From Amycolatopsis tolypomycina (GTDB lineage: Bacteria; Actinomycetota; Actinomycetes; Mycobacteriales; Pseudonocardiaceae), in NCBI RefSeq assembly GCF_900105945.1, contig NZ_FNSO01000004.1:8064001-8128000 (forward strand): a stretch of 64,000 nt of DNA, in the 5' to 3' direction. Below, piece by piece: positions 1-8,900 of this stretch. The notes under the pieces were generated by a model. That model ran no database searches, had not been told where the DNA came from, and saw only the letters and a program-made list of their open reading frames with translations. Position 1 is the stretch's first letter. Every line of letters begins with the position of its first letter. The position numbers and the translations under genes were made by a program.

Positions 1-257
1 AGACGGGCGACGTGACGGAGCTGAACGCAACCTCGGTGACGCTGACCAGCAAGGACGGCTACAAGCAGACGTACACCCTCGACGGCTCGACCCAGAAGAC
101 GGGCGACGTGAAGCAGGGCGACACGAACGTGACGGTGGTGGCGAAGGTGTCGGGCCAGACGGCAACGGCGACATCCCTGGGCAAGGGCTTCGAGCCGGGC
201 CAGCGCCAGCCGGGCCAGCGCCGCGGCGGCGACTACCCGGGCCGCCCGACGAACTGA
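1..257 (+). CDS. C-terminal part of a repeat-containing protein (5' end outside window)
   Basis: The frame is open at the left edge and ends at TGA 255-257, leaving about 84 residues. The unit TGDV appears at the first visible residues and again about 30 residues later (QKTGDVKQGD), separated by a Thr/Ser/Val-rich stretch typical of small beta-strand repeats. The tail is rich in Gln, Arg, Gly and Pro (GQRQPGQRRGGDYPGR). The pattern recalls DUF5666-type exported proteins, but the N-terminus and any signal peptide are missing, so function is unknown. Confidence 0.6.
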   Translation, partial: TGDVTELNATSVTLTSKDGYKQTYTLDGSTQKTGDVKQGDTNVTVVAKVSGQTATATSLGKGFEPGQRQPGQRRGGDYPGRPTN

Positions 258-266
258 CCCCAGCGC

Positions 267-403
267 CCCAATGTGGCGTTGGTTGCGTCCAACGCACCGA
301 ACGCCACATTGGGTGCGCTGGACGCACCGAACGCCACATTGGGTGCGTCCAATGCACCGAACGCCACATTGGGTGCGCTGGACGCACCGAACGCCACATT
401 GGG
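267..403. repeat. 30-bp tandem repeat with one inverted copy at its left end
   Basis: The core AACGCCACATTGGG occurs at 300-313, 330-343, 360-373 and 390-403, exactly 30 bp apart. Its reverse complement CCCAATGTGGCGTT lies at 267-280. The linkers alternate between two versions (GTGCGCTGGA and GTGCGTCCAA). There are no spacers, so this is not a CRISPR array. The inverted copy can pair with any direct copy to form alternative hairpins. It sits between two same-strand genes. Confidence 0.85.
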
Positions 404-430
404 GCGTTCGGCCGCCGTTACCCCCTGACT

Positions 431-480
431 GGGAACGCCCCGGTGCCGCGCACCCCCCTCCGCCGCATCGGGGCGTTCCC
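431..480 (+). terminator. Hairpin terminator downstream of the first gene
   Basis: A perfect 12-bp inverted repeat (431-442 with 469-480) encloses a 26-nt loop and is followed by TCCCTTTTCC. It probably ends transcription from the partial gene before the histidine kinase. The loop is long for an intrinsic terminator and the T-run is interrupted. Confidence 0.5.
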
Positions 481-508
481 TCCCTTTTCCGCGCCGCCTT
501 AGGGCACA

Positions 509-1672
509 GTGGCGGGTGTGCAGGACGTCCGGGGGTCGCTGAGGCGGCAGTCGCTGCTGGTCGCGCTCGTCTGTGTCGTCTGCGACGCCGCCCTCTTCGT
601 GCTGCGCGGTCCGCTCGGCGAGGCCGGGTGGCGGGCCTGGGTGATCCTGCTCGGCGGGGTCGCCGTCAACGCCGCGCTCGCCGGCGCCGCGCGGTACTCC
701 GGGTGGGTCGCGCTCGCCCACGCCGTGCTGTTCGCCGGTGCCCCGCTCCTGCTCTGCACCTGCCAGGGGTACATCACCGGCAACAACGCCGGCATCCTCA
801 TCGCCGGCTACCGGGCCGGGGCGTGGCTGCGGACGAAACCCGCCGTGCTCACGCTCGGCGCCCTGCTCGCCGGCGTCACCCTCGGCTGTCTCGAAGGCGG
901 CGGCCGGACCGCGAACGACTGGCGGCTCATCGCCATCAACGTCGGCGTCTCCGCGCTGCTGCCGTGGCTCGTCGGCCGGTACACCACCGCCCGGCGCGCC
1001 TACATCGCCGACCTCGAGCGCGAAGCCGACGAGCGCCGTCAGCACGAAGAAGAAGCCGTCCGGCGGGCCGTCCTCGAGGAACGCACGACGATCGCGCGCG
1101 ACCTCCACGACGTCATCTCCCACCACGTCAGCGCCATCGGCGTGCACGCCGGCGCCGCCCGGCTCGGCCTCCCGGACGGTGCCGAACCGGCGCGGAAGTC
1201 GCTCGGCGCCGTCGAGTCGGCGAGCCGCTCGGCAATGGCCGACCTGCGCCGGCTGCTCGACCTGCTGCACGCCGAAACCCAGGCCGAACAGCCCGGCCTC
1301 GACAACCTCGACGAGCTGGTCGAGACCGTCCGCGCGGCCGGCCTGCCGACCCGGCTGACCCTGCGCGGCGAGTCCCGCGAACTGCCGGGCTCGCTCGACA
1401 TCGCGCTCTACCGGATCGCCCAGGAAGCCCTCACCAACGCCCTGCGCCACGGCCAGGGCCCGGTCGAGGTCGAGCTGCACCACGGCCGCACCGAGGTCGT
1501 GCTCACGGTGACCAACGGCCTGCGTGCCGGCCGCACCCCGCAGAAGGAGCACGTCCACCGCGGCCTGGCCGGCATCCGGCAGCGCGTCACCCTGTTCGGC
1601 GGCCAGGTCTCCTACGGCGAGACCGGCGAACTCTGGCAGCTGCGCACGACCTTCCCGGTGGAGAGCACATGA
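509..1672 (+). CDS. Two-component sensor histidine kinase, NarL/DegS type (HisKA_3)
   Basis: This is a 387-residue membrane sensor kinase. The N-terminal 160 residues are hydrophobic, with about five or six helices and no large extracytoplasmic domain, so it probably senses a membrane or intracellular cue. A coiled linker follows, then the dimerisation/phospho-acceptor motif RDLHDVISHH with His200. The ATPase N-box EALTNALRHG is near residue 310, with a glycine-rich end (HRGLAGIRQRV). The GTG at 509 lies just after TAGGGC, fitting a leaderless transcript; GTG 518 is an alternative. Its stop overlaps the next ATG (ATGA), so it is co-transcribed and translationally coupled with its partner regulator. 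Confidence 0.93.
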   Translation: MAGVQDVRGSLRRQSLLVALVCVVCDAALFVLRGPLGEAGWRAWVILLGGVAVNAALAGAARYSGWVALAHAVLFAGAPLLLCTCQGYITGNNAGILIAGYRAGAWLRTKPAVLTLGALLAGVTLGCLEGGGRTANDWRLIAINVGVSALLPWLVGRYTTARRAYIADLEREADERRQHEEEAVRRAVLEERTTIARDLHDVISHHVSAIGVHAGAARLGLPDGAEPARKSLGAVESASRSAMADLRRLLDLLHAETQAEQPGLDNLDELVETVRAAGLPTRLTLRGESRELPGSLDIALYRIAQEALTNALRHGQGPVEVELHHGRTEVVLTVTNGLRAGRTPQKEHVHRGLAGIRQRVTLFGGQVSYGETGELWQLRTTFPVEST

Positions 1673-2334
1673 TCCGCGTCCTGCTGGCCGACGACCACGC
1701 GATGTTCCGTTCCGGGATGCGCGCGCTGCTCGACACCCAGCCCGACTTCACCTGCGTCGGCGAGGCGTCCGACGGCCGCGAAGCCGTCGCCGAGACCGCC
1801 CGCCTGCGCCCGGACGTCGCCGTCCTCGACGTCCGGATGCCGCGGCTCGACGGTCTCGCCGCGACCGAGGCGATCCTGGCCGCGCCGGGCAACGACACCC
1901 GCGTCATCGTGCTCACGACCTACGACGCCGACGAGTACGTCTACCGCGCGCTGCGCGCCGGGGCGAGCGGGTTCCTGCTGAAGAGCCTGGCGCCGGAGGA
2001 GCTGGTCGCGGCGATGCGGGTGGCCGCGCGCGGGGACGCCCTGATCGACCCCTCGGTGACGCGGCGGCTGGTGGCGAAGTTCGCGGCGGTCCTCGAACCG
2101 GCGGCCGCCGAACCCCCGGAGCTGGCCCGGCTGACCTCCCGCGAACGCGAGGTGCTGCTGCTGCTCGCCAACGCCTGCAGCAACGCCGAGATCGCGCGCC
2201 GGCTGCACGTCGGCGAGGAGACCGTCAAGACGCACGTGTCCCGGGTGCTGAGCAAGCTCGGGCTGCCGGACCGCGTGCACGCCGTCGTCTACGCCTACCG
2301 CCACAAGCTCGTGCCGGACGAGCGGCCCGCCTAA
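1669..2334 (+). CDS. LuxR/NarL-family response regulator
   Basis: This 221-residue protein is the cognate partner of the preceding kinase. The receiver domain has the acidic pair D8-D9, phospho-acceptor D54 (AVLDVRMP), T83/T84 and K105. The C-terminal LuxR helix-turn-helix starts at about residue 150 (LTSREREVLLLLANACSNAE) and contains EETVKTHVSRVLSKLGL. Phosphorylation by the kinase should drive dimerisation and promoter binding; the targets are not evident. A natural candidate is the small membrane gene 9 bp downstream. Confidence 0.95.
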   Translation: MIRVLLADDHAMFRSGMRALLDTQPDFTCVGEASDGREAVAETARLRPDVAVLDVRMPRLDGLAATEAILAAPGNDTRVIVLTTYDADEYVYRALRAGASGFLLKSLAPEELVAAMRVAARGDALIDPSVTRRLVAKFAAVLEPAAAEPPELARLTSREREVLLLLANACSNAEIARRLHVGEETVKTHVSRVLSKLGLPDRVHAVVYAYRHKLVPDERPA

Positions 2335-2343
2335 GCTGGGCGG

Positions 2344-2553
2344 ATGAGGCGGTGGATCACCCTCGCGGTCGGGGTCGTGCTCGTGCTCGTCGGCGCCGTC
2401 TGGGTGCTGCAGGGCATCGGTGTCATCACCGGCAGCTTCATGACCGGGCAGAAGCTGTGGTTCCTCATCGGGCTGGTCGCGTTCCTGGCCGGCGTGGTGC
2501 TGGTCGCGGCCAACCTCACCCGGCGGAAACCTACGCGCAAACCTACTTCGTGA
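2344..2553 (+). CDS. Small membrane protein (two helices)
   Basis: A 69-residue protein with a Met-Arg-Arg start, two hydrophobic segments (about residues 5-24 and 38-58) and a basic tail (RRKPTRKPTS). It begins 9 bp after the response regulator and probably shares its transcript, so it may be an accessory or output of that system. No family was recognised. Its last 11 bp overlap the convergent gene on the other strand. Confidence 0.75.
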   Translation: MRRWITLAVGVVLVLVGAVWVLQGIGVITGSFMTGQKLWFLIGLVAFLAGVVLVAANLTRRKPTRKPTS

Positions 2554-2989
2554 AGATCTCGAAGATCGGGTAGCCCGGGGCGATCTCGCGCAGCTTTTCG
2601 TCCGAGGCCTTGGCGTCGACGCCGTCGAAGAACACGCCGACCTCGAACTTCCAGCGCTTGAGGTAGGCACGGAGGATGCCCGGCTTCTCGTCGTGGGCCA
2701 GCTCGCGGAAGGTGAACGTCTCGACGCGGCGCCCGACCCGCAGCGTGCCCTGGCCGGCCGCGCGCAGGTTGCGCACCCACTGCGTCTCGCCGCGCGGGGC
2801 GACGAGGTACCGGACGCCGTCGACGGTCAGCAGGTTGACCGGCACCGAGCGCGGCTCGCCGCTCTTGCGGCCCACGACGGTCAGCACCCGGCTCCCCCAG
2901 ACGCTCACGCCCAGCTTCGTCAGCTTCGCGACCACCTCGTTGAAGACGCTGGTCGACTTGCCGGGCTTGATGTAGCGGGTGTCCGTCAT
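2543..2989 (-). CDS. Deazaflavin (F420)-dependent nitroreductase-family protein
   Basis: 148 residues, the usual size of the small split-beta-barrel Ddn/DUF385 family that uses F420H2 to reduce quinones or nitro compounds. Family features visible are the N-terminal helix followed by VLTVVGRKSGEPRSVPVNL, then YLVAPRGETQWVRNLRAAG and VFFDGVDA. A GGAGG ribosome site precedes the ATG. It diverges from a TetR regulator across a region with two palindromes, so it is probably that repressor's target. The exact substrate cannot be read from sequence. Confidence 0.9.
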   Translation of the reverse strand: MTDTRYIKPGKSTSVFNEVVAKLTKLGVSVWGSRVLTVVGRKSGEPRSVPVNLLTVDGVRYLVAPRGETQWVRNLRAAGQGTLRVGRRVETFTFRELAHDEKPGILRAYLKRWKFEVGVFFDGVDAKASDEKLREIAPGYPIFEIFTK

Positions 2990-3009
2990 GGTGTCCTCCG
3001 AAGTTCAGG

Positions 3010-3076
3010 GAGAGCAGTGCTCTCGGTTAAGAGCAGTGAACACGAGAGCGCCGCACTCTGTCAAGAGCAGTGCTCT
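3010..3076. promoter_or_regulatory. Paired palindromic operators for the TetR regulator
   Basis: GAGAGCAGTGCTCTC (3010-3024) is a perfect palindrome around a central G. A second copy, AGAGCAGTGCTCT, lies at 3064-3076, and a half-site AGAGCAGTG lies between them from 3030. The 40-54 bp spacing and position between the two divergent starts fit autorepression plus control of the F420-type gene. Binding is inferred. Confidence 0.75.
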
Positions 3077-3116
3077 CAGTTTTGTGCACCGCTCTCGTCA
3101 TGGCACACTGCTCACC

Positions 3117-3785
3117 ATGACCGCGACCCGCTCCGCACGCGAACGTGCCCGCGCCGAACTGACCCAGGAGATCAAGGACGAGGCCCGCCGCCAGCTCGCC
3201 GAAGTCGGCGCGCAGGGGCTTTCGCTGCGCGCGGTGGCCCGCGAGCTGGGCATGGTGTCGTCCGCGATCTACCGCTACTTCCCGAGCCGCGACCGGCTGC
3301 TGACCGACCTGATCGTCGACGCCTACAACGCGATCGGCGAAGCGGCCGAGAAGGCGGACCCGGGCACCGGCGACCCCCGCGACCGGTGGCTGGCGATCTG
3401 GCAGGGCACCCGCGACTGGGCCCGCGCCCACCCCCACGAGTACGCGCTGATCTACGGCTCCCCGATCCCCGGGTACGCGGCGCCGCAGGACACCGTCGTC
3501 CCGGCCTCCCGCGTCGCGCTCGCCCTGGTCAAGGTGCTCACGAACACCAAGGTGCAAACCGAGGACGAGGTCGCGCCCGAGCTGCGCGCCCAAGCCGAGA
3601 CGCTCACGAAGATGCTCGGGATCGCCGCCGGCCCCGAAACCGTGGCCCGGCTGATCATGGCGTGGACCCAGCTGTTCGGCGCGATCAGCTTCGACCTGTT
3701 CGGCCAGTACGTCGGCAGCGTCGACCCGGCCGACGCGTTCTTCGCCCACTCGGCGAAGCGGATGGCGGAGTTCGTCGGGCTCTAG
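3117..3785 (+). CDS. TetR-family transcriptional regulator
   Basis: 222 residues. The N-terminal helix-turn-helix (about 25-60) reads LSLRAVARELGMVSSAIYRY, ending in the IYRYF signature of the family. The C-terminal domain is of the TetR_C WHG type (RDWARAHPHEYALIYGSPIPGY, then VARLIMAWTQLFGAISFDLFGQ). The ATG at 3117 is chosen because the domain begins right after it and the operators lie just upstream. It probably represses itself and the divergent gene until a small hydrophobic ligand binds. Confidence 0.93.
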   Translation: MTATRSARERARAELTQEIKDEARRQLAEVGAQGLSLRAVARELGMVSSAIYRYFPSRDRLLTDLIVDAYNAIGEAAEKADPGTGDPRDRWLAIWQGTRDWARAHPHEYALIYGSPIPGYAAPQDTVVPASRVALALVKVLTNTKVQTEDEVAPELRAQAETLTKMLGIAAGPETVARLIMAWTQLFGAISFDLFGQYVGSVDPADAFFAHSAKRMAEFVGL

Positions 3786-3822
3786 GCTGGGGCGAGAGTC
3801 CAACGGCGGAAGGCGGCACGAC

Positions 3823-5346
3823 GTGACGGGGTGGGCCGGGAAGGTCGGCAGGATCCGGGTGGTCGGCACCGGGGTGATGGGCCGCGGGATCGTCCAGCTG
3901 GCCGCGACCGCGGGGGTGACCGTCGAGCTGGCCGACGTCCGGCGCGAGGCCGTCGCCGAGGCGATCGAGTACGTCGGCGCGATGATCGACAAGGTCGCCG
4001 CCAAGGGCAAGCTGGGTGAAGACGCCCAGGCGGTGAAGGACAGGCTGGTCGCCGTCGACGCCCCCGACTCGCCCGCGGACGGCGTCGACCTCGTGGTCGA
4101 AGCCGTCCGGGAGGACCTCGAGACGAAGCGGGCCCTGTTCGCGTCCCTCGAGCGCGTCTGTCCACAGGAGACGATCTTCGCGACGAACACGAGCTCGCTG
4201 TCGGTCACCGAGATCGCCGCCGGGCTGGCCGACCCCGGCCGGCTCGTCGGCCTGCACTTCTTCAACCCGGTGCCGCTGATGCGGCTGGTCGAGGTCGTGC
4301 CCGGCGCCCGCACCCGCGACTGGCTGCCCGGCCAGGCGCTCGAGCTGGTCAGGAGCTGGGGCCACGAGCCGGTGCTCGCGAAGGACGCGCCCGGTTTCCT
4401 GGTCAACCACGCCGGCCGCGGCCTGAACACCGAGGCGCTGCAGATCCTCGCCGAGGCGCTGGCCGAGCCCGCCGACGTCGACCGCATCGCCCGTGACGTC
4501 CTCGGCCTGAAGCTCGGCCCGTTCGAGCTGCTCGACCTCACCGGCCTCGACGTCTCGCACGCCGTCCTGGAAAGCATCTGGAGCGGCTTCCACGGCGACC
4601 CGCGGCTGCGGCCGTCGTGGCTGACCCGGCCGCGCGTGGCCGCCGGGTTGTTCGGGCGGAAGAACGGCGAAGGCTTCTACGCCTACACCGACGGCAAGCA
4701 GCAGGTCGCCGGCGAACCCGCCGCGCCGCCGAAACCGTCCGCCCCGGTGTTCACCGCCGACGAGCACCTCGCCCGTGCGCTGTCGTCGGCGGGCGTCCAC
4801 GTGGTTTCCGACGCCTACCCGGACGCGATCCTGCTCGTCCCGCTCTACGGCGAGTCCACAGTAGACGCCGGAACGCGCGCCGGGCTGCCGCTCGACCGCG
4901 TCGCCGGCGTCGATCCGCTGGGCGGTTACGAACGGCGGCTGACGATGTCGGTGCACCCCGGCCTCGACCCGGCGGCGGGCCGCGCCGCCTGGGGCGCGCT
5001 GGCCGCGACCGGCCACCCCGTGACGGTGGTCCGCGACGGGCCCGCCCCGATCGCGCAGCGGCTGCTGGCGTCGATCGTCAACACGGCCTGCTTCATCGCG
5101 GGCCAGCACCTGGCCACGCCGTCGGACATCGACACGGCCGTCCGCCTCGGCCTCGGCTACCCGCGTGGCCCGCTGGCCTGGGGCGACCTCGTCGGCGGCG
5201 ACGTGGTGCTGCGCATCCTGCACGGTCTCGGCGCGGCCACCGGCGACCCGCGCTACCGGCCGAGCCCGTGGCTCACCGAGCGCGTCGCGCTCGGCCTGCC
5301 GCTGACGTCCGCCGGCACAACACCGGCGGACCTGCTTCCGTCCTGA
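3823..5346 (+). CDS. 3-hydroxyacyl-CoA dehydrogenase, two-domain type
   Basis: A 507-residue NAD-dependent enzyme oxidising (S)-3-hydroxyacyl-CoA to 3-ketoacyl-CoA in beta-oxidation-like pathways. The Rossmann motif GTGVMGRG is at 15-22, the catalytic His145 sits in GLHFFNPVPLMRLVE, and the C-terminal dimer domain includes GFLVNHAGRGLNTEAL. A second C-terminal 3HCDH-like module follows (about 400-495, IVNTACFIAGQHLA to GYPRGPLAWGD). This gives the length of PaaH-type enzymes rather than the 280-residue FadB2 type. GTG 3823 follows a GGCGGAAGG ribosome site. It stands alone, so the pathway is undefined. Confidence 0.9.
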   Translation: MTGWAGKVGRIRVVGTGVMGRGIVQLAATAGVTVELADVRREAVAEAIEYVGAMIDKVAAKGKLGEDAQAVKDRLVAVDAPDSPADGVDLVVEAVREDLETKRALFASLERVCPQETIFATNTSSLSVTEIAAGLADPGRLVGLHFFNPVPLMRLVEVVPGARTRDWLPGQALELVRSWGHEPVLAKDAPGFLVNHAGRGLNTEALQILAEALAEPADVDRIARDVLGLKLGPFELLDLTGLDVSHAVLESIWSGFHGDPRLRPSWLTRPRVAAGLFGRKNGEGFYAYTDGKQQVAGEPAAPPKPSAPVFTADEHLARALSSAGVHVVSDAYPDAILLVPLYGESTVDAGTRAGLPLDRVAGVDPLGGYERRLTMSVHPGLDPAAGRAAWGALAATGHPVTVVRDGPAPIAQRLLASIVNTACFIAGQHLATPSDIDTAVRLGLGYPRGPLAWGDLVGGDVVLRILHGLGAATGDPRYRPSPWLTERVALGLPLTSAGTTPADLLPS

Positions 5347-5361
5347 GTGGACTGAGCGGGC

Positions 5362-5901
5362 TCACCGGACGACCTGGACTTCGTCGCCCTTCTCGAGGGT
5401 GGTGAAGAACTTCAGCGACGCCGCGCTCGAGAGGTGCACGCAGCCGGCCGAGTACCGGCTGAGGCTGCCCTCGTGGAACGCGATGCCGCCGGGGGCGAAG
5501 AACACCGAGTTCGGCATCTTCGCGTTGTCGAACTCCTTCGACAGGTGCATCTTTTCCTTGTACTCGACCCGCCACTTGCCCACCGGTGTCGGGTCGCTCT
5601 TCTTGCCGGGCAACATCTTCACCGGGCCGTACACGATCTTGCCCTCGTCGAGCAGCCAGGCCTGCTTGCCGGAAAGGGAAACACACGCCTTCGCCGTGAT
5701 CGTGCACGGCACCCCGGCCGCCATGACCGGCTTCGCCTTCACCGGTGCAGGGGCGGGCGTGGCCGCGGACGTCGTCGAGGCGGGCGCCGACGGCGTTTCC
5801 GCCGCCAGCTTGACGTCCGCGGTCCCGCCCGCCGAGCAGGCCGTCAGCGCGGCCGCGGCGGCCAAAGTGGACAGAGCAGCCAGAACGCGCCGCACGCGCA
5901 T
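5362..5901 (-). CDS. L,D-transpeptidase lipoprotein (YkuD domain)
   Basis: 179 residues. A short lipoprotein signal ends in LTAC with acylated Cys22, then a Thr/Pro/Ala-rich linker, then a YkuD catalytic domain. The catalytic motif is FHEGSLSRYSAGCVHLS, with His143 and nucleophile Cys154. Such enzymes form 3-3 crosslinks in peptidoglycan or attach proteins to it, acting outside the membrane. The start at 5901 is the ATG that begins the signal peptide; the frame continues open upstream without a signal. It is a close paralogue of the gene at 9251-9910. Confidence 0.92.
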   Translation of the reverse strand: MRVRRVLAALSTLAAAAALTACSAGGTADVKLAAETPSAPASTTSAATPAPAPVKAKPVMAAGVPCTITAKACVSLSGKQAWLLDEGKIVYGPVKMLPGKKSDPTPVGKWRVEYKEKMHLSKEFDNAKMPNSVFFAPGGIAFHEGSLSRYSAGCVHLSSAASLKFFTTLEKGDEVQVVR

Positions 5902-5987
5902 GTGGTCCCCCAGAAGTTCGTCATTCCTGCTTTCTGCCACCCAAGACGTGCGGCGACCGGGAGAGGTTGAGCGTGCGGGGAAAATGG

Positions 5988-8900
5988 TTACCAGCGATAG
6001 TCGCGGGCCCCGGCGGACGTGTAGATGATGTACCCGCCCTCGAAGTCGCTGCGGTACCCACCGCTGATCGCGTACTCGTCCGACTTCGGGTAGCCCAGGT
6101 AGGACTGTTCCCACCCGAGTGCCGCCCAGCGCTTCCGGATCTCGCCCTTCACCACGCGGGCACCGGTCGTCGGCGTGAAGTAGATCGAGCTGCCGAGGCT
6201 GAAGTGGTTGTAGCGGCCGCGGCCGCCCGTCACGCCGAGCTCGTCGGTCGTCGGGTAGCCCAGACCGCGTTCGTAGCCCCACGCCGCCCACTTCTTGCGG
6301 ATCTCGCCGTAGACGGTGTGCGCGCCGGTCGCGGTCGTGTAGTAGATCGAGCCGACGTTGCCGTCCTTGATGAAGTGGTTGTAGCGACCGACACCGTCGT
6401 TGACCCCGAGTTCGTCCGTCGTCGGATAGCCGAGACCGGCCTCGTAACCCGTGGCCGCCCACTTCTTCCGGATCTCCCCGTAGATCGTGTGCGCACCCGT
6501 CGCGGTCGTGTAGTAGATCGACCCGACGTTGCCACCCTTGATGAAATGGTTGTAGCGACCGACACCGTCGTTGACCCCCAGCTCATCCGTCGTCGGATAA
6601 CCCAGGCCGGTCTCGTAGCCCGTCGCCGCCCACTTCTTCCGGATCTCCCCGTAGATCGTGTGCGCACCCGTCGCGGTCGTGTAGTAGATCGACCCGACGT
6701 TGCCACCCTTGATGAAATGGTTGTAGCGACCGACACCGTCGAACACACCGAGTTCGTCGGTCGTCGGGTAACCGAGACCGTTCTGGTAACCCGTGGCCGC
6801 CCACTTCTTCCGGATCTCGCCGTAGATCGTGTGCGCACCCGTCGCCGGGGTGAAGTAGATCGAACCCACGTTGCCGTTGGCGATGAAGTCGCTGTACTGG
6901 CCCACGCCGTCCGCGGTCGGCGCCGTGTCCGACGTCGGTGGCCCGAGCACGCTGTGCCCGCCGACGGCGACGTACTTCTCCAGCACCTGGCCGGTGACGT
7001 ACCGGGTGCCGGTCGCGGCGCTCCAGTACAGCCGGCCGTTCGCGTAGACCCGGTAGTGGACCGGGCCGTCGGTGACCTCGGCCGCCGACGGCGCCCCGAG
7101 CATCGCCCGCAACGCCGGGTCGGCGTCGTAGCGCTGGTCGATCGGGGTCGCGTAGTTCGCCGTCAGCGTCAGGTCGGTCGTGCCGACGGTGACGAACCTC
7201 GGGTTTTCCGCAGGACCGTCCTGCCAGCCGGAGAACGTCGAGACGCCGTCGATGGCCAGCTGTGCGGCTTCGACGTCGAAGGTGGCGCCTTCGGTGACCA
7301 TCGCCGTGCTGGCCCCGCCCGCCACCGAGATGCTCAGCGCCGCCGGCTGCGTGGCGCGCAGGGTGATCCGGTGCTGCCGCGGCATCGCCGTGTACGTCTT
7401 GGACGTGCTGACACCCGCGCTGTCGGTCACCGTCGCGGTGAACTCCATCCGGGAGGCCGGGTGCTCGGTGAACGGCTGCGAGAAGCTCGAGCCGGTCCCG
7501 CCGATCCCCGGGTGCGCGTGGCACGTCGCTTCGCTCGGGCAGTGCCGCACCGCCGTGGTCCAGGTGATCGGCAGCGCGCCGTCCTCGGCGTCGGTCGCGG
7601 TGGCACTCACGGTGACCGGCTCGGTGACCGCGAACGTGGTGGCCCCGGGCGAGGTCAGGGTGAGCTCCGGGGTGTGGTTGCCGGGCGCGACCGGGACGGT
7701 GACCTCGCCGGTGAGCCCGAGCGGGTCGCGGACCACCAGTTTCGCGGTGAACGACTCGGTGCCCGCCGCGTAGGTGTGCGTCACCTTCGGGCCCGCGTCG
7801 GCCGCGGTTGTCCCGTCGCCGAAGGTCCAGTCGTACTTCAGCGCGTCGTTGTCGTAGTCGACGGAAGCCGAGCCGTCGAACGACACCGTGCGGGTGTCCG
7901 GGTTCGTGGTCGTCGCGGCCTTGGCCACCGGCGCCGTGTTGCCCGCCGAGTAGCTCAGGCGGCGCAGCGCACCGGACAGGATGTCGGCGTAGACGATGTC
8001 GCCGTTGGGCGCCGCCCCGAACTTCGCCGGGCCGCCGATGCCGGTGAAGACCGGCGGGTTCTCCGGCGCCTGCGTGAGCCGGCCCTGGTCGTCGTACCGC
8101 AGCGTCCAGATCTTGTTGGCCACGTAGTCGCCGAAGAAGTACGAGCCGCGGTAGGCCTCGGGATAGCTGGATCCGTTGTAGACGATCCCGCCGGTGATGC
8201 TGTTGCCCGTCATGACGCCGTCGCCGTGCGGCAGCTCGAACAGCGGCGGCTGGTTCGGCACGCCGGCGCACCCCGCGAGGCCGCTGTAGCCCGGCGTCGG
8301 GTGGTTGCCCTCCCAGCACGGCCAGCCCTGGTTGGCGCCGCGCTGGACGACGTCGATCTCTTCCCAGCTGTTCCAGCCGACGTCGCCGACGACCGGCAGG
8401 CCGAGGGTCGGGTCGATGCTGAAGCGGAACGGGTTGCGGAACCCGCGCGCGAACACCTTGCTCGCGGTCGAGCCCGGGTTGGCCGCGTCGTAGTACGGGT
8501 TCCCCGGCACGCCGGCGCCGTCGGCAGTCAGGTGGAGGATCTTGCCGTAGGGCTGGTTGACGTCCTGGGCGCGCAGCGCGACCGGGTCCATCTGCCGGAA
8601 GTCGCTGTCGTCGCCGACGGACAGCCACAGCGTCCCGTCCGCGGCGGCGATGACGGTGTCGATGCTGTGGACGTTGAACCGGCCCGGCGCCTCGAAGATC
8701 GTCCGCTCGCCGGTGAGACCGGCCGGCGCGCCCGCCGCGTCCACGGTCACGGTGAACCGCGCCAGCCGCATGACGAAGCCGTTCGTGGTGGTGATCGCCC
8801 GGGTGAGGTAGATGGCGCGCGACGTCGCGTAGTCCGGCGCCACGGCCAGCCCGACGAGGCCGAGGTCCTCGTTGGTGCGGACCGGCAGCGTCGCGATCGT

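Noticed and set aside
267..403. CRISPR array
   Set aside because: Copies are contiguous with fixed linkers and no unique spacers; no cas genes.
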